Origin: Hyphomicrobiales bacterium
GTDB lineage: Bacteria > Pseudomonadota > Alphaproteobacteria > Rhizobiales > Rhizobiaceae
Direction of reading: 5' to 3'
Assembly (NCBI GenBank): GCA_900468535.1
Contig: UBTY01000012.1
Location: 62,001 to 126,000, forward strand
Length of the DNA stretch: 64,000 nucleotides
Shown: one piece after another, positions 44,042 through 52,652 of the stretch
Layout: each line of letters opens with the position of its first letter
Numbering within the stretch: position 1 is the stretch's first letter
Program-made: the position numbers and the translations under genes
The notes under the pieces: model-generated
Database searches by the model: none
What the model saw: only the letters and a program-made list of their open reading frames with translations
What the model was told of the DNA's origin: nothing

Positions 44042-44563
44042 CTAGAAGGGAATGTCGTCATCCAGAAATCTTCTAGATTCCTGGTGATCAGTCTCGGTGG
44101 AGGTGGAGGGATTTGCACCCTCAGGTGTCCCGAATGCCAAGTCCGGCCCCTGCGCTACGCCACCCCCATCCTCTTTAAGGGACCCGGATGTCTCACCATC
44201 CGGGTCCTTTTCGTATTCGGAGAGCATCCATGTTCTCCCCTGCAAGCTTATCTTGCCTTCCTCCTTTAGGCGGCTCAGCTGCGGTGATAGGCTTGCGCGC
44301 GGCACCTCTTCTCCAAACGAATTTAAGATCATCGCAATGATGCCATTTGCGTCTGATCCCGTCGGGCGCCCTGACAACGACTCGAGGATCATTTCTTTTA
44401 TTGTCAGCCTATCTTTTGGATCTGATTTTGGCCTCTGACCAATTACGCCAGTCGCGATCGCGGACTCGGCAAGCTTCAGCTCTGCCAGTTCAGCTTTCAA
44501 TTCGCTGATCTGCTTCAAAATCTCAGTTCGTCGGGCTTCGATAAAATCACGTAATGTCGCCAT
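44042..44563 (-). CDS. Coiled-coil/winged-helix protein with an SSB-like C-terminal tip
   Basis: 173 residues from ATG 44563 (a TTG at 44617 would add 18). The N-terminus is a coiled coil (ARRTEILKQISELKAELAEL). Residues about 50-120 look like a winged-helix domain (RLTIKEMILESLSGRP... LSPQLSRLKEEGKISLQGRTWML). A Gly/Pro/Ser-rich flexible region follows, and the last residues are FLDDDIPF. DDDIPF is the conserved acidic tip by which SSB recruits repair and replication proteins; this protein has no OB fold. It is therefore probably a DNA- or replication-linked protein that mimics or competes with the SSB tail. Base composition is more AT-rich than its neighbours, which suggests acquisition. 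No family is recognised. Confidence 0.7.
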   Translation of the reverse strand: MATLRDFIEARRTEILKQISELKAELAELKLAESAIATGVIGQRPKSDPKDRLTIKEMILESLSGRPTGSDANGIIAMILNSFGEEVPRASLSPQLSRLKEEGKISLQGRTWMLSEYEKDPDGETSGSLKEDGGGVAQGPDLAFGTPEGANPSTSTETDHQESRRFLDDDIPF

Positions 44564-44817
44564 GGCAGTCAAATTCGTTGAAAACGACGACTGCGTCAAG
44601 TCTCTGTAAGTCGACAACGATAGTTATTGGTGGAATTTCCACGAAAGCAGCGATTTTTCTTGAAAAAAGAGCGTGGTGGTTGTCTCTCTCATCGGAGATC
44701 GGGTGAATTTCTTAGATTTTCTTTGGAGTCCGTAGAGTGGACTCTTACTGGAGTCTTAAGAAATTTGGTTAACGAATCACTGTCCTGTGATTCGCTATCC
44801 AATGCTGGTGATCGTGG
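44564..44817. other. AT-richer gap with hairpins, no supported gene
   Basis: Two stems are clear: GAGTCC/GGACTC (about 44726-44744) and CGAATCAC/GTGATTCG (44773-44780 with 44787-44794). A plus-strand frame from TTG 44627 has no ribosome site. The region is lower in GC than surrounding genes and is the likely promoter area of the SSB-tail gene. Confidence 0.45.
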
Positions 44818-45177
44818 TCACGCGTGGAGATAGTAGAGCTTGTTGACGATCACCCAGCGGCCCTGGATCTTCAGCATCGACAGGTAGTCGGTGAAGCGCA
44901 TGCCGGCGAAATCGTCGCTGACCTTCACGCTTGCCGCATCGCCGACGATATCGAGCATCTGGATGTCCATATGCGGCTGCGTCGTGGGCGGCGCTGAGCC
45001 CTCGGCGACGATCGCGGCGATGAACTCGTCCCGGCTCAGCCACTCGACGGCGTTCTCATAGTGTCCGATGATGGCGCATTGCGGATGAAAGGCCTTCCGC
45101 AATGCCGCTTCGTTCGCGAAGGTCATGCCTTCGACGTAGAGATGGACGACTGCTTCGATTGCTTGCTGGTCCGACAT
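44818..45177 (-). CDS. SnoaL/NTF2-like protein (putative lumazine-binding type)
   Basis: 119-residue cone-shaped NTF2 fold protein: helix AIEAVVHLYVEGMTFANEAALRKAFHPQC, then strands AIIGHYENAVEWLSRDEF and VSDDFAGMRFTDYLSMLKIQGRWVIVNKLYYLH. Members of this type bind small ligands or act as isomerases. A single-gene unit; the ligand is unknown. Confidence 0.78.
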   Translation of the reverse strand: MSDQQAIEAVVHLYVEGMTFANEAALRKAFHPQCAIIGHYENAVEWLSRDEFIAAIVAEGSAPPTTQPHMDIQMLDIVGDAASVKVSDDFAGMRFTDYLSMLKIQGRWVIVNKLYYLHA

Positions 45178-45272
45178 GTCTCACCTCGCCAGAACATCTC
45201 CTTAGCATAGCGCAGGGACTGCGCGCGGCAAGGTCGCTGAAGGATGTGAGCCGGCATTCGAAGCTTCAACCT

Positions 45273-46322
<1,050 letters not shown>

Positions 46323-46388
46323 CTAACGCGTTCGCAGCCTTCAAAAAATACGTGCAATATATAACGGGCTGTTCTAACTGATAGATCA

Positions 46389-47279
46389 ATGAACCGCACT
46401 CAGCTCGCGCAACTCGCCGTCCTTGCTGCCGTCTCCGAGCGGCGGAGTTTTCGCGCTGCCGCCAAGGAGTTGCAGATCGCGCCCTCGGCCGTCAGCCACG
46501 CGGTCTCCAGTCTGGAAGAGAGCCTTGGTGTCCGGCTGCTCGCGCGCACCACCCGCAGCGTGGCGCCGACAGAGGAGGGGCGCCTGTTGCTCCAGCGTCT
46601 GAAGCCGGCGCTGGATGAGATCGGTATCGCGCTGGAAGCCGTCACTGAAGCAGGTGGACGACCGGCGGGCAATCTGCGCGTGACAGCGCCACGCTTTGCC
46701 TCGGATATCCTGCTGGCACCTCGGCTCGGCGAATTCCTGAACCGCTATCCCGAGATCACCCTTGAGATCGCCAATGAGGACGGTTTCATCGACATCGTGA
46801 GGGAAGGCTTCGACGCCGGCATCCGCCTGGAGGAAAGCCTTGAGGCGGATATGATCGCCGTGCGGGCGTCGCCGAACCTGACCACGGTCATTGCCGGATC
46901 GCCAGATTATTTCGAACGGCACCCGAAACCGCTGCATCCCTCAGATCTCGTCCATCATCGCTGCATCAAGCGTCGTTTTACCAACGGCACGATCTATCGC
47001 TGGGAATTCGAGAAGGACGGACAGGAGCTGGTGGTGGCGGTCGACGGCCCGTTGATCGTCAGCGAGGACAGGCTGGCGCTTATCGCCGCGCTGAACGGCG
47101 CGGGCCTCGCCTATCTCTTCGATCTCCGCGTCGAAGATGAGGTGGCGAGCGGCAAGCTCGTTCGCGTGCTGGAGGACTGGTGTTCGCCCTATCCTGGCCC
47201 GTTTATCTACTATCCGAGCCGCCGCCAGATGCGGCCGGCCTTGCGGGCTTTCATCGACTTCTTCCGATATGTCGGATGA
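46389..47279 (+). CDS. LysR family transcriptional regulator
   Basis: 296 residues. The N-terminal winged HTH is RTQLAQLAVLAAVSERRSFRAAAKELQIAPSAVSHAVSSLEESLGVRLLARTTRSVAPTEEG, the standard LysR DNA-binding segment. The effector domain begins near GNLRVTAPRFASDILLAP and ends RQMRPALRAFIDFFRYV. It is divergent from the aldo/keto reductase, a common regulator-target pair. The inducer is unknown. Confidence 0.92.
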   Translation: MNRTQLAQLAVLAAVSERRSFRAAAKELQIAPSAVSHAVSSLEESLGVRLLARTTRSVAPTEEGRLLLQRLKPALDEIGIALEAVTEAGGRPAGNLRVTAPRFASDILLAPRLGEFLNRYPEITLEIANEDGFIDIVREGFDAGIRLEESLEADMIAVRASPNLTTVIAGSPDYFERHPKPLHPSDLVHHRCIKRRFTNGTIYRWEFEKDGQELVVAVDGPLIVSEDRLALIAALNGAGLAYLFDLRVEDEVASGKLVRVLEDWCSPYPGPFIYYPSRRQMRPALRAFIDFFRYVG

Positions 47280-47318
47280 GGCGAAAGGATGCCGTTGGGC
47301 ATCCCTTCGGGTAGACGA

Positions 47319-47813
47319 TCAGGCTGCTGCCTTCTGGTTGGCAGCTGTCGTGGCGAGCTTCGACAACGTCTTGTCCGTCGCTGCTTCTTCCTGCAATGTC
47401 TGGTCGAGCAGAGCGACGACATCCTTCTTGCCGAGCGTCTGCGCCCAGGTCTTCAGCGTGCCGTATCGGGCGATCTCGTAGTGCTCGACCGCCTGCGCTG
47501 AGGAGATAAGGCCGGCATCGATCGCCGGTGAGCCCTTGAACTCCTCGATGATCTCCTCGCCCTCGGCAATAATGCCCTGGATTGCCTCGCAGGTCTTGCC
47601 CTGGGCGCGCTTGCCGACGATTTCAAAGACCTGTTGCAGGCGTTCGACATGGCCCTCCGTCTGCTCGCGGTGCTTTTCGAAGCCGGCTTTCAACTCTTGC
47701 GATTGCGCCGCCCGCGCCATTTTCGGCAGGGCGCGCAGGATCTGCCGTTCGGCAAAATAGATGTCCTTGAGCGTGTCGTAGAATAGATCGTCGAGGGTCT
47801 TTTCCTTGGCCAT
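47319..47813 (-). CDS. DUF892 / YciF-type ferritin-like stress protein
   Basis: 164-residue four-helix protein of the YciE/YciF family. Ferritin-like Glu and His positions occur in YFAERQILRALPKMA, EKHREQTEGHVERL, AEGEEIIEEF and SAQAVEHYEIARYG. Family members are induced by osmotic or general stress and may bind iron or manganese; their function is not firmly known. It ends with a Lys/Ala tail (NQKAAA). Single gene. Confidence 0.87.
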   Translation of the reverse strand: MAKEKTLDDLFYDTLKDIYFAERQILRALPKMARAAQSQELKAGFEKHREQTEGHVERLQQVFEIVGKRAQGKTCEAIQGIIAEGEEIIEEFKGSPAIDAGLISSAQAVEHYEIARYGTLKTWAQTLGKKDVVALLDQTLQEEAATDKTLSKLATTAANQKAAA

Positions 47814-47956
47814 TGTCTCTTCCCTTGCTGTGTGGAGAACCGCGAAGCGCGGACGGGAGGGTAAGATAAGAAGACGCTAATTGTTCCTATCGTTTTTCGG
47901 GTTGCGCGGATTGCCAAGGACGGCAGACTGCGCCGGTCAAACCACAGGAGCTTTTC

Positions 47957-48574
47957 GTGAAGAAACCTGGATCGATGAAGGGCCTGGAAGAGCTCGGACG
48001 CGTGCGGCTTTCGAAGAATTTTTTCTTTCGCGATTTCCTGCACTCCGAAATCGCCGATTTCTACCGCATCCCCAACATCCCCGAAAATCCCGATCTGGCG
48101 ATCGAGGCGGGGAGGCGGCTTTGCGAGGAGCTGCTGGAACCACTGCAGGCGACCTTCGGGCGGCTGCACATCCGTTCCGGGTATCGCTCGCCGGAGGTCA
48201 ATCAGTTTGGCAACCGCAACAATCTCAACTGCTCGTCAAATGCCGCAACGGCGGCCGATCACATCTGGGACCTTCGCGATTTCGACGGCTGCATGGGGGC
48301 GACCGCCTGCGTGGTCGTCCCTTGGATGATCGATAACTACAAGAACGAGGACGACTGGCAGCGGCTTGCCTGGTGGATCCACGATCATCTGACTTATGCG
48401 GCACTCTGCTTCTTCCCGAAGCTCTGGGCCTTCAACATCCAGTGGCACGAGCGACCGCGCCGCGTCATCCAGAGCTATGTCAGGCCGCGCGGCATATTGA
48501 CGAAGCCGGGGATGGAAAACTGGGAGGGCAGCCACGCCGGGTTCTACGAAGGCTTCCCGCCGCTCAGAAATTGA
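47957..48574 (+). CDS. Peptidase M15-like (D-Ala-D-Ala carboxypeptidase fold) protein
   Basis: 205 residues starting at GTG 47957 (AGGAG seven bases upstream; an ATG six codons later is possible). IRSGYRSPEVNQ followed by AADHIWDLRDFDGC resembles the M15A zinc site (Ser-Gly-Tyr-Arg loop and the His-x-x-Asp region). The middle DDWQRLAWWIHDHLTYAALCFF and QWHERPRRVIQSY segment is specific to a rhizobial subgroup. No signal peptide is seen, unusual for a cell-wall enzyme. It overlaps the GNAT gene by 11 bases, tail to tail. Confidence 0.72.
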   Translation: MKKPGSMKGLEELGRVRLSKNFFFRDFLHSEIADFYRIPNIPENPDLAIEAGRRLCEELLEPLQATFGRLHIRSGYRSPEVNQFGNRNNLNCSSNAATAADHIWDLRDFDGCMGATACVVVPWMIDNYKNEDDWQRLAWWIHDHLTYAALCFFPKLWAFNIQWHERPRRVIQSYVRPRGILTKPGMENWEGSHAGFYEGFPPLRN

Positions 48575-49007
48575 TGCGGTAGCGAATGTGCCCGTCATTT
48601 TCGACGTAGCTGTCGTAGAGCGCCCGCGCCGTTCTGTTCTGCTCGCTGGTGTGCCAGTAGAGACGCGACCAGCCGTTCTTGCTGCAGAGCGAAACGAGGT
48701 CGTCCATCAAGGCGCGGCCGACGCCTTTGCCGCGCGCGGCCGGATCGACGAACAGGTCTTCCAGATAGCAGTCCTTGCCACGGATCCACGTACCTTCATG
48801 TGTCAGGCTGAGCGTGAAGCCCATCACCTTTCCGTCCACTTCCGCAACGCGCATGAAGATAGCCGACGCCGGATCGAAGACCCGGCGCCACGTTGCATCG
48901 GTGATGTCAGGATCGACCGTGACTTCGTAGAAGGCGAGATACGCGCCCCAGAGCGCGCGCCAGCGCGCTTCGTCTTCAGGCTTCGCATCGCGGATCGTCA
49001 CGGTCAT
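48564..49007 (-). CDS. GNAT family N-acetyltransferase
   Basis: 147 residues from ATG 49007; the frame is open upstream into the aldo/keto reductase gene. Acetyl-CoA site motif A is LEDLFVDPAARGKGVGRALMDDL (RGKGVG is the pyrophosphate loop), preceded by MGFTLSLTHEG. The C-terminus WYW-like stretch SRLYWHTSEQNRTARALYDSY is typical of diamine/aminoglycoside-type GNATs. It follows the aldo/keto reductase after 13 bases and is probably in one operon with it. Substrate unknown. Confidence 0.88.
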   Translation of the reverse strand: MTVTIRDAKPEDEARWRALWGAYLAFYEVTVDPDITDATWRRVFDPASAIFMRVAEVDGKVMGFTLSLTHEGTWIRGKDCYLEDLFVDPAARGKGVGRALMDDLVSLCSKNGWSRLYWHTSEQNRTARALYDSYVENDGHIRYRINF

Positions 49008-49020
49008 CGCATGGCTCCCG

Positions 49021-49968
49021 TCAGGCGCCCGCCTTGTCGAGCAGCGCCATTGCGTCGTCGGAGAGCGAAAGTGTCGCCGACTTGGTAAGGCTGTCAAGCT
49101 GCGACAGGCTGGTGGCACTGGCGATCGGCGCGGTCACGCCCTTTTTTCTGAGCAGCCAGGCAAGCGCGATCTCGGCCGGCTTCGCGTCCGTTTCAGCCGC
49201 GACCTTGTCGAGTGCCGCGAGGATCTTCAGCCCCTTGTCATCGAGATAGCCGGCTGCCTTGCCGCCGCGTGCCTTGCCTTCGGTATCGGCCTTGCTGCGA
49301 TACTTGCCGGAGAGGAAGCCCGCCGCGAGGCTGAAATAGGTGATGACGCCGATGTCTTCCTTGACGCAAAGATCGGCCAGCGGGCCCTCGAAGGGAGCGC
49401 GGTCGTAGAGATTGTACTCCGGCTGGATCACGTCGTAGCGCGGCACGCCGGCCTTCTCGGCGGCATCGAAGGACGCCTGAAGCTGTGTCGCGTCGAGATT
49501 GGAGCAGCCGATCGCTCGGATCTTGCCCTGCTGCTTCAGCTTGGCAAAGGCGCCGAGCGTTTCCTCATAGGGCGTGTTCTCATCGGGCCAGTGCGAGAGG
49601 TAGAGGTCGATATGGTCGGTCTGAAGCCGGCGCAGCGAATCCTCGACTGCCTTCAGGATATAGATTTCCTTCAGCGTCTTGCCCTGGCCCATGTCGGAGC
49701 CGACCTTGGTGATGATGACAGCCTTGTCGCGGGAGACCTTGCCGCGCTTCAGCCACTTGCCGATGATTTCCTCGGAATCGCCGCCCTTGTTGCCCGGCAC
49801 CCAGGCCGAATAGACATCGGCCGTGTCGATCGTGTTGAACCCGGCGTCGAAGAAGGCGTCGAGAATGTCGAAGGACGTCTTCTCGTCGGCGGTCCAGCCG
49901 AAGACGTTGCCGCCGAAGACGATCGGGGCGATCGAAAGGTCAGTTTTTCCAAGACGGCGCATATCCAT
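49021..49968 (-). CDS. Aldo/keto reductase
   Basis: 315 residues from ATG 49968, with AGGAGAG upstream. Tetrad residues: Asp and Tyr in IDTADVYSAW, Lys in IITKVGSDMG and His in LYLSHWPDE. IASATSLSQLDSL forms part of the cofactor site. It groups with the YhdN/AKR11-like general stress reductases. It is first in a two-gene unit with the GNAT gene downstream. Confidence 0.9.
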   Translation of the reverse strand: MDMRRLGKTDLSIAPIVFGGNVFGWTADEKTSFDILDAFFDAGFNTIDTADVYSAWVPGNKGGDSEEIIGKWLKRGKVSRDKAVIITKVGSDMGQGKTLKEIYILKAVEDSLRRLQTDHIDLYLSHWPDENTPYEETLGAFAKLKQQGKIRAIGCSNLDATQLQASFDAAEKAGVPRYDVIQPEYNLYDRAPFEGPLADLCVKEDIGVITYFSLAAGFLSGKYRSKADTEGKARGGKAAGYLDDKGLKILAALDKVAAETDAKPAEIALAWLLRKKGVTAPIASATSLSQLDSLTKSATLSLSDDAMALLDKAGA

Positions 49969-50149
49969 GGCGCTCTCCTAAAGTGCTGAATTGATTGAAA
50001 TCCATGACGCGACAGAACGCCGCCGGGAGGTAACCTAGCGCGGCCATGGCTGAATGGAAACCTGCTCCTCGAATTGTGATCGCGCCATTGCTTCGCGCTC
50101 GGCGCCTCACTAAGGTTGCGCAAAAATCAAACTAGGAGAGGACAGAGCT

Positions 50150-51136
50150 ATGCTGCGTTTTGGTATTCTTTCGACCGCGAAGATCGGCCGCGAACTCGTC
50201 GTTCCGGCCATCCAGGACGCGGAGAACTGCGTTGTGACGGCAGTTGCCAGCCGCGATCTCGGCCGGGCCCGCGAGATGGCGGACCGTTTTTCCGTTCCGC
50301 ACGCGTTCGGCTCCTACGAGGAGATGCTGGCCTCCGACAAGATCGACGCCGTCTACATCCCGCTGCCGACCTCGCAGCACGTCGAGTGGACGATCAAGGC
50401 GGCCGATGCCGGCAAGCACGTGCTCTGCGAAAAGCCGATTGCGCTGAAGGCCGATGAGATCGACAGCCTGATTGCTGCCCGCGACCGCAACAAGGTTCTC
50501 GTCACCGAAGCCTATATGGTCACCTACACGCCGGTCTGGCGGAAGGTGCGCTCGCTGATCGCGGATGGCGCGATCGGCACGCTGCTGCATGTCCAGGGCG
50601 CGTTCACCTATTTCAACCGCGATCCCGGCAACATGCGCAATATTCCCGAGCTCGGCGGCGGCGCGCTTCCCGATATCGGTGTCTACCCGACGATCGCCAC
50701 GCGCTTTACGACAGGCAAGGAGCCGCTCCGCGTCCAGGCCGTCACCCGCCGCGACCCTGAGTTCGGCACCGACATCTATTCCAGCGTCAAGGCCGACTTC
50801 GGCGATTTCGAACTGACCTTCTACGTCGCTACGCAGATGGCGAACCGTCAGGTCATGGTCTTCCACGGCACGGACGGCTTTATAGAGGTTAAGTCGCCAT
50901 TCAACGCCGACCGCTGGGGCGCCGAGGAAATCGAGCTGACCAACCGCAGCCATAATGAATCGACGATCTTCCGCTTCCCTGACAGCCGCCAGTACAAGCG
51001 GGAGGCCGAAGCCTTCGCGCGGGCTGCCAAGGGTGAGAATGAAGAGATCGTGACGCTGGAGAGCTCGAAGCTCAGCCAGAAGTTCATCGATTCGATCTAC
51101 CGCGCCAGCGAGAAGGACGGCTGGGAGCCGGTCTGA
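50150..51136 (+). CDS. Gfo/Idh/MocA family oxidoreductase
   Basis: 328 residues. The Rossmann domain begins [20 protein letters not shown] (GxSTAKIG replaces the usual GxGxxG) and continues [14 protein letters not shown]; the EKPIA motif (CEKPIAL, about residue 95) carries the conserved Lys. The C-terminal domain has [12 protein letters not shown] with the catalytic-region Asp. Family members oxidise or isomerise sugars or inositols with NAD(P). It has its own start site (GGAGAGGACAG). Its stop abuts the gtrA-like stop on the other strand. Confidence 0.9.
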   Translation: MLRFGILSTAKIGRELVVPAIQDAENCVVTAVASRDLGRAREMADRFSVPHAFGSYEEMLASDKIDAVYIPLPTSQHVEWTIKAADAGKHVLCEKPIALKADEIDSLIAARDRNKVLVTEAYMVTYTPVWRKVRSLIADGAIGTLLHVQGAFTYFNRDPGNMRNIPELGGGALPDIGVYPTIATRFTTGKEPLRVQAVTRRDPEFGTDIYSSVKADFGDFELTFYVATQMANRQVMVFHGTDGFIEVKSPFNADRWGAEEIELTNRSHNESTIFRFPDSRQYKREAEAFARAAKGENEEIVTLESSKLSQKFIDSIYRASEKDGWEPV

Positions 51137-51514
51137 TCAGTCGCCCCGGAAAACGAAGCGGGAATAGCCGAAGAAGCTGAAAAGCGTTGATGCGGCGGTG
51201 GAAAGAACCATCGCCGCCAGCGGCTGCAGGTCCGGCAGCCGCAGCAGCAGCGCCGAATAGAGCCCGTAGTTCACCAGCGCCGCCGTCACCCCGACGGAGC
51301 CGTAACGAAATCCCTCGACCGCCAGCGAATGGCGCGACGGCTCGAAGGTGAATGTGCGGTTGAAAACCCAGGTCGTCGCCATCGCCACGGCGATCGCAAT
51401 CAGCCTCGAGATGAACGGCCCGAGCGTCGTCAGATGCAAAAGCAGGCTGAGCAGGCCGGCATCGACCACGAAGCCGAGGCCGCCTGCCATGCCAAAGCGC
51501 AAGAGCTTTCTCAT
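51137..51514 (-). CDS. GtrA-like flippase protein
   Basis: 125 residues from ATG 51514, with four membrane helices (FGMAGGLGFVVDAGLLSLLL, ISRLIAIAVAMATTWVFNRTF, SVGVTAALVNYGLYSALL, LAAMVLSTAASTLFSFFGYSRFVF). NRTFTF and the ending FFGYSRFVF are GtrA hallmarks. GtrA proteins are proposed to flip undecaprenyl-phosphate-linked sugar across the inner membrane. The start overlaps the stop of the GT2 gene (ATGA at 51511-51514), so the two are translationally coupled. Confidence 0.88.
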   Translation of the reverse strand: MRKLLRFGMAGGLGFVVDAGLLSLLLHLTTLGPFISRLIAIAVAMATTWVFNRTFTFEPSRHSLAVEGFRYGSVGVTAALVNYGLYSALLLRLPDLQPLAAMVLSTAASTLFSFFGYSRFVFRGD

Positions 51515-52524
51515 GCCGCGCCCGTCTTCCGGGCGCGGGGAATACGGATCGCTGCGTCGTCGGATGTCGTCACGACCTGATCGGCGACAAGCGGTTTCGA
51601 AAGGCCCATGTAGTGGATGCGAAGCTGCTCGGCGCGTGCGCGAGACACGGAGTCCAGGATGACACCGGCCGTGAACATCATGAAGGATACCATCATCAGC
51701 GCCATCGACAGCACCCATGTCGGCATACGGCTGACGAGGCCTGTCTGGAAATATTCGGCGAGCACCGGCGTCATGAAGACAAGGCTAGCGGCCATGAAGG
51801 CGCCGCTGATGATGCTGAAGAAGGCGAAAGGGCGCGTCTCCTTCATCAGCATTGCAAACATCCAGAGGATCTTGGCGCCGTCCTTGAAGGTCGAAAGCTT
51901 CGAGTGCGATCCTTCGGGCCGGCGACCATAGTCCAGCTCCAGTTCGGTCACCGGCAGCTTCAGCCGGGAAGCATGTACCGACATCTCGGTCTCGATCTCG
52001 AACCCACCGGAAACGGCCGGAAAGCTCTTGACGAAACGGCGCGAGAAGACGCGGTAGCCCGAGAAAATGTCGGTAAAGTCGGTCCCGAAGATGGCGCGAT
52101 AGAGAACGTTGAAGATACGGTTTCCGAAGGCATGGCCCTGACGCCCGGCGTCGGCATGCACCCCGCGGCGCGTCCCCACGACCATGTCGGAGCGCTCGGT
52201 CAGCATTGTGCGGATCAGTTCTTCGGCATCATCGGGCGAATAGGTGCCGTCGCCATCCGCCATCACGTAGATGTCGGCGTCGATATCGGCAAACATGCGG
52301 CGGACGACGTGGCCCTTGCCCTGGCGCCGTTCGCGCACGACATGGGCGCCGGCGAGCATGGCATGCAGCGCGGTCCCGTCGGTCGAGTTGTTGTCGTAGA
52401 CATAGATGCGCGCATCCGGCAGGGCGGCGCGGAAGCCGCGCACGACATCAGCGATTGTCGCCGCCTCGTTGTAGCAGGGCAAAAGTACTGCAACGCTCAT
52501 CGTGTCGTTACGCGATCCAATCAT
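51511..52524 (-). CDS. Family 2 glycosyltransferase with C-terminal membrane helices (GtrB/DPM1-like)
   Basis: 337 residues. GT2 catalytic motifs: LLPCYNEAATI, VYDNNSTDGT (first Asp motif), VMADGDGTYSPDDA (DXD-type) and SGYRVFSRRF. Two membrane helices near the C-terminus (FAFFSIISGAFMAASLVFM and WVLSMALMMVSFMMFTAGVIL) match the GtrB/polyisoprenyl-phosphate glycosyltransferase layout, which loads a sugar on undecaprenyl phosphate. ATG 52524 has AGGACC upstream; an ATG at 52500 is possible. It is coupled to gtrA downstream and divergent from the GT-C-like gene. Confidence 0.9.
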   Translation of the reverse strand: MIGSRNDTMSVAVLLPCYNEAATIADVVRGFRAALPDARIYVYDNNSTDGTALHAMLAGAHVVRERRQGKGHVVRRMFADIDADIYVMADGDGTYSPDDAEELIRTMLTERSDMVVGTRRGVHADAGRQGHAFGNRIFNVLYRAIFGTDFTDIFSGYRVFSRRFVKSFPAVSGGFEIETEMSVHASRLKLPVTELELDYGRRPEGSHSKLSTFKDGAKILWMFAMLMKETRPFAFFSIISGAFMAASLVFMTPVLAEYFQTGLVSRMPTWVLSMALMMVSFMMFTAGVILDSVSRARAEQLRIHYMGLSKPLVADQVVTTSDDAAIRIPRARKTGAA

Positions 52525-52652
52525 TGGTCCTACCCGTCGCGAGAAATTCCACGAACTCTAGACGCCGGCCGTTAACAAGTAGCTATATCGCGCTGCTTTT
52601 GGCGGTCTTTTACGGTTTCTTGATATGCGGCCCGTAAGGTCGTCCAAACTCA

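Noticed and set aside
44627..44833. 68-residue plus-strand frame in the islet
   Set aside because: It starts at TTG without a ribosome site, has low-complexity basic text, and overlaps a hairpin and the end of the SnoaL-like gene.
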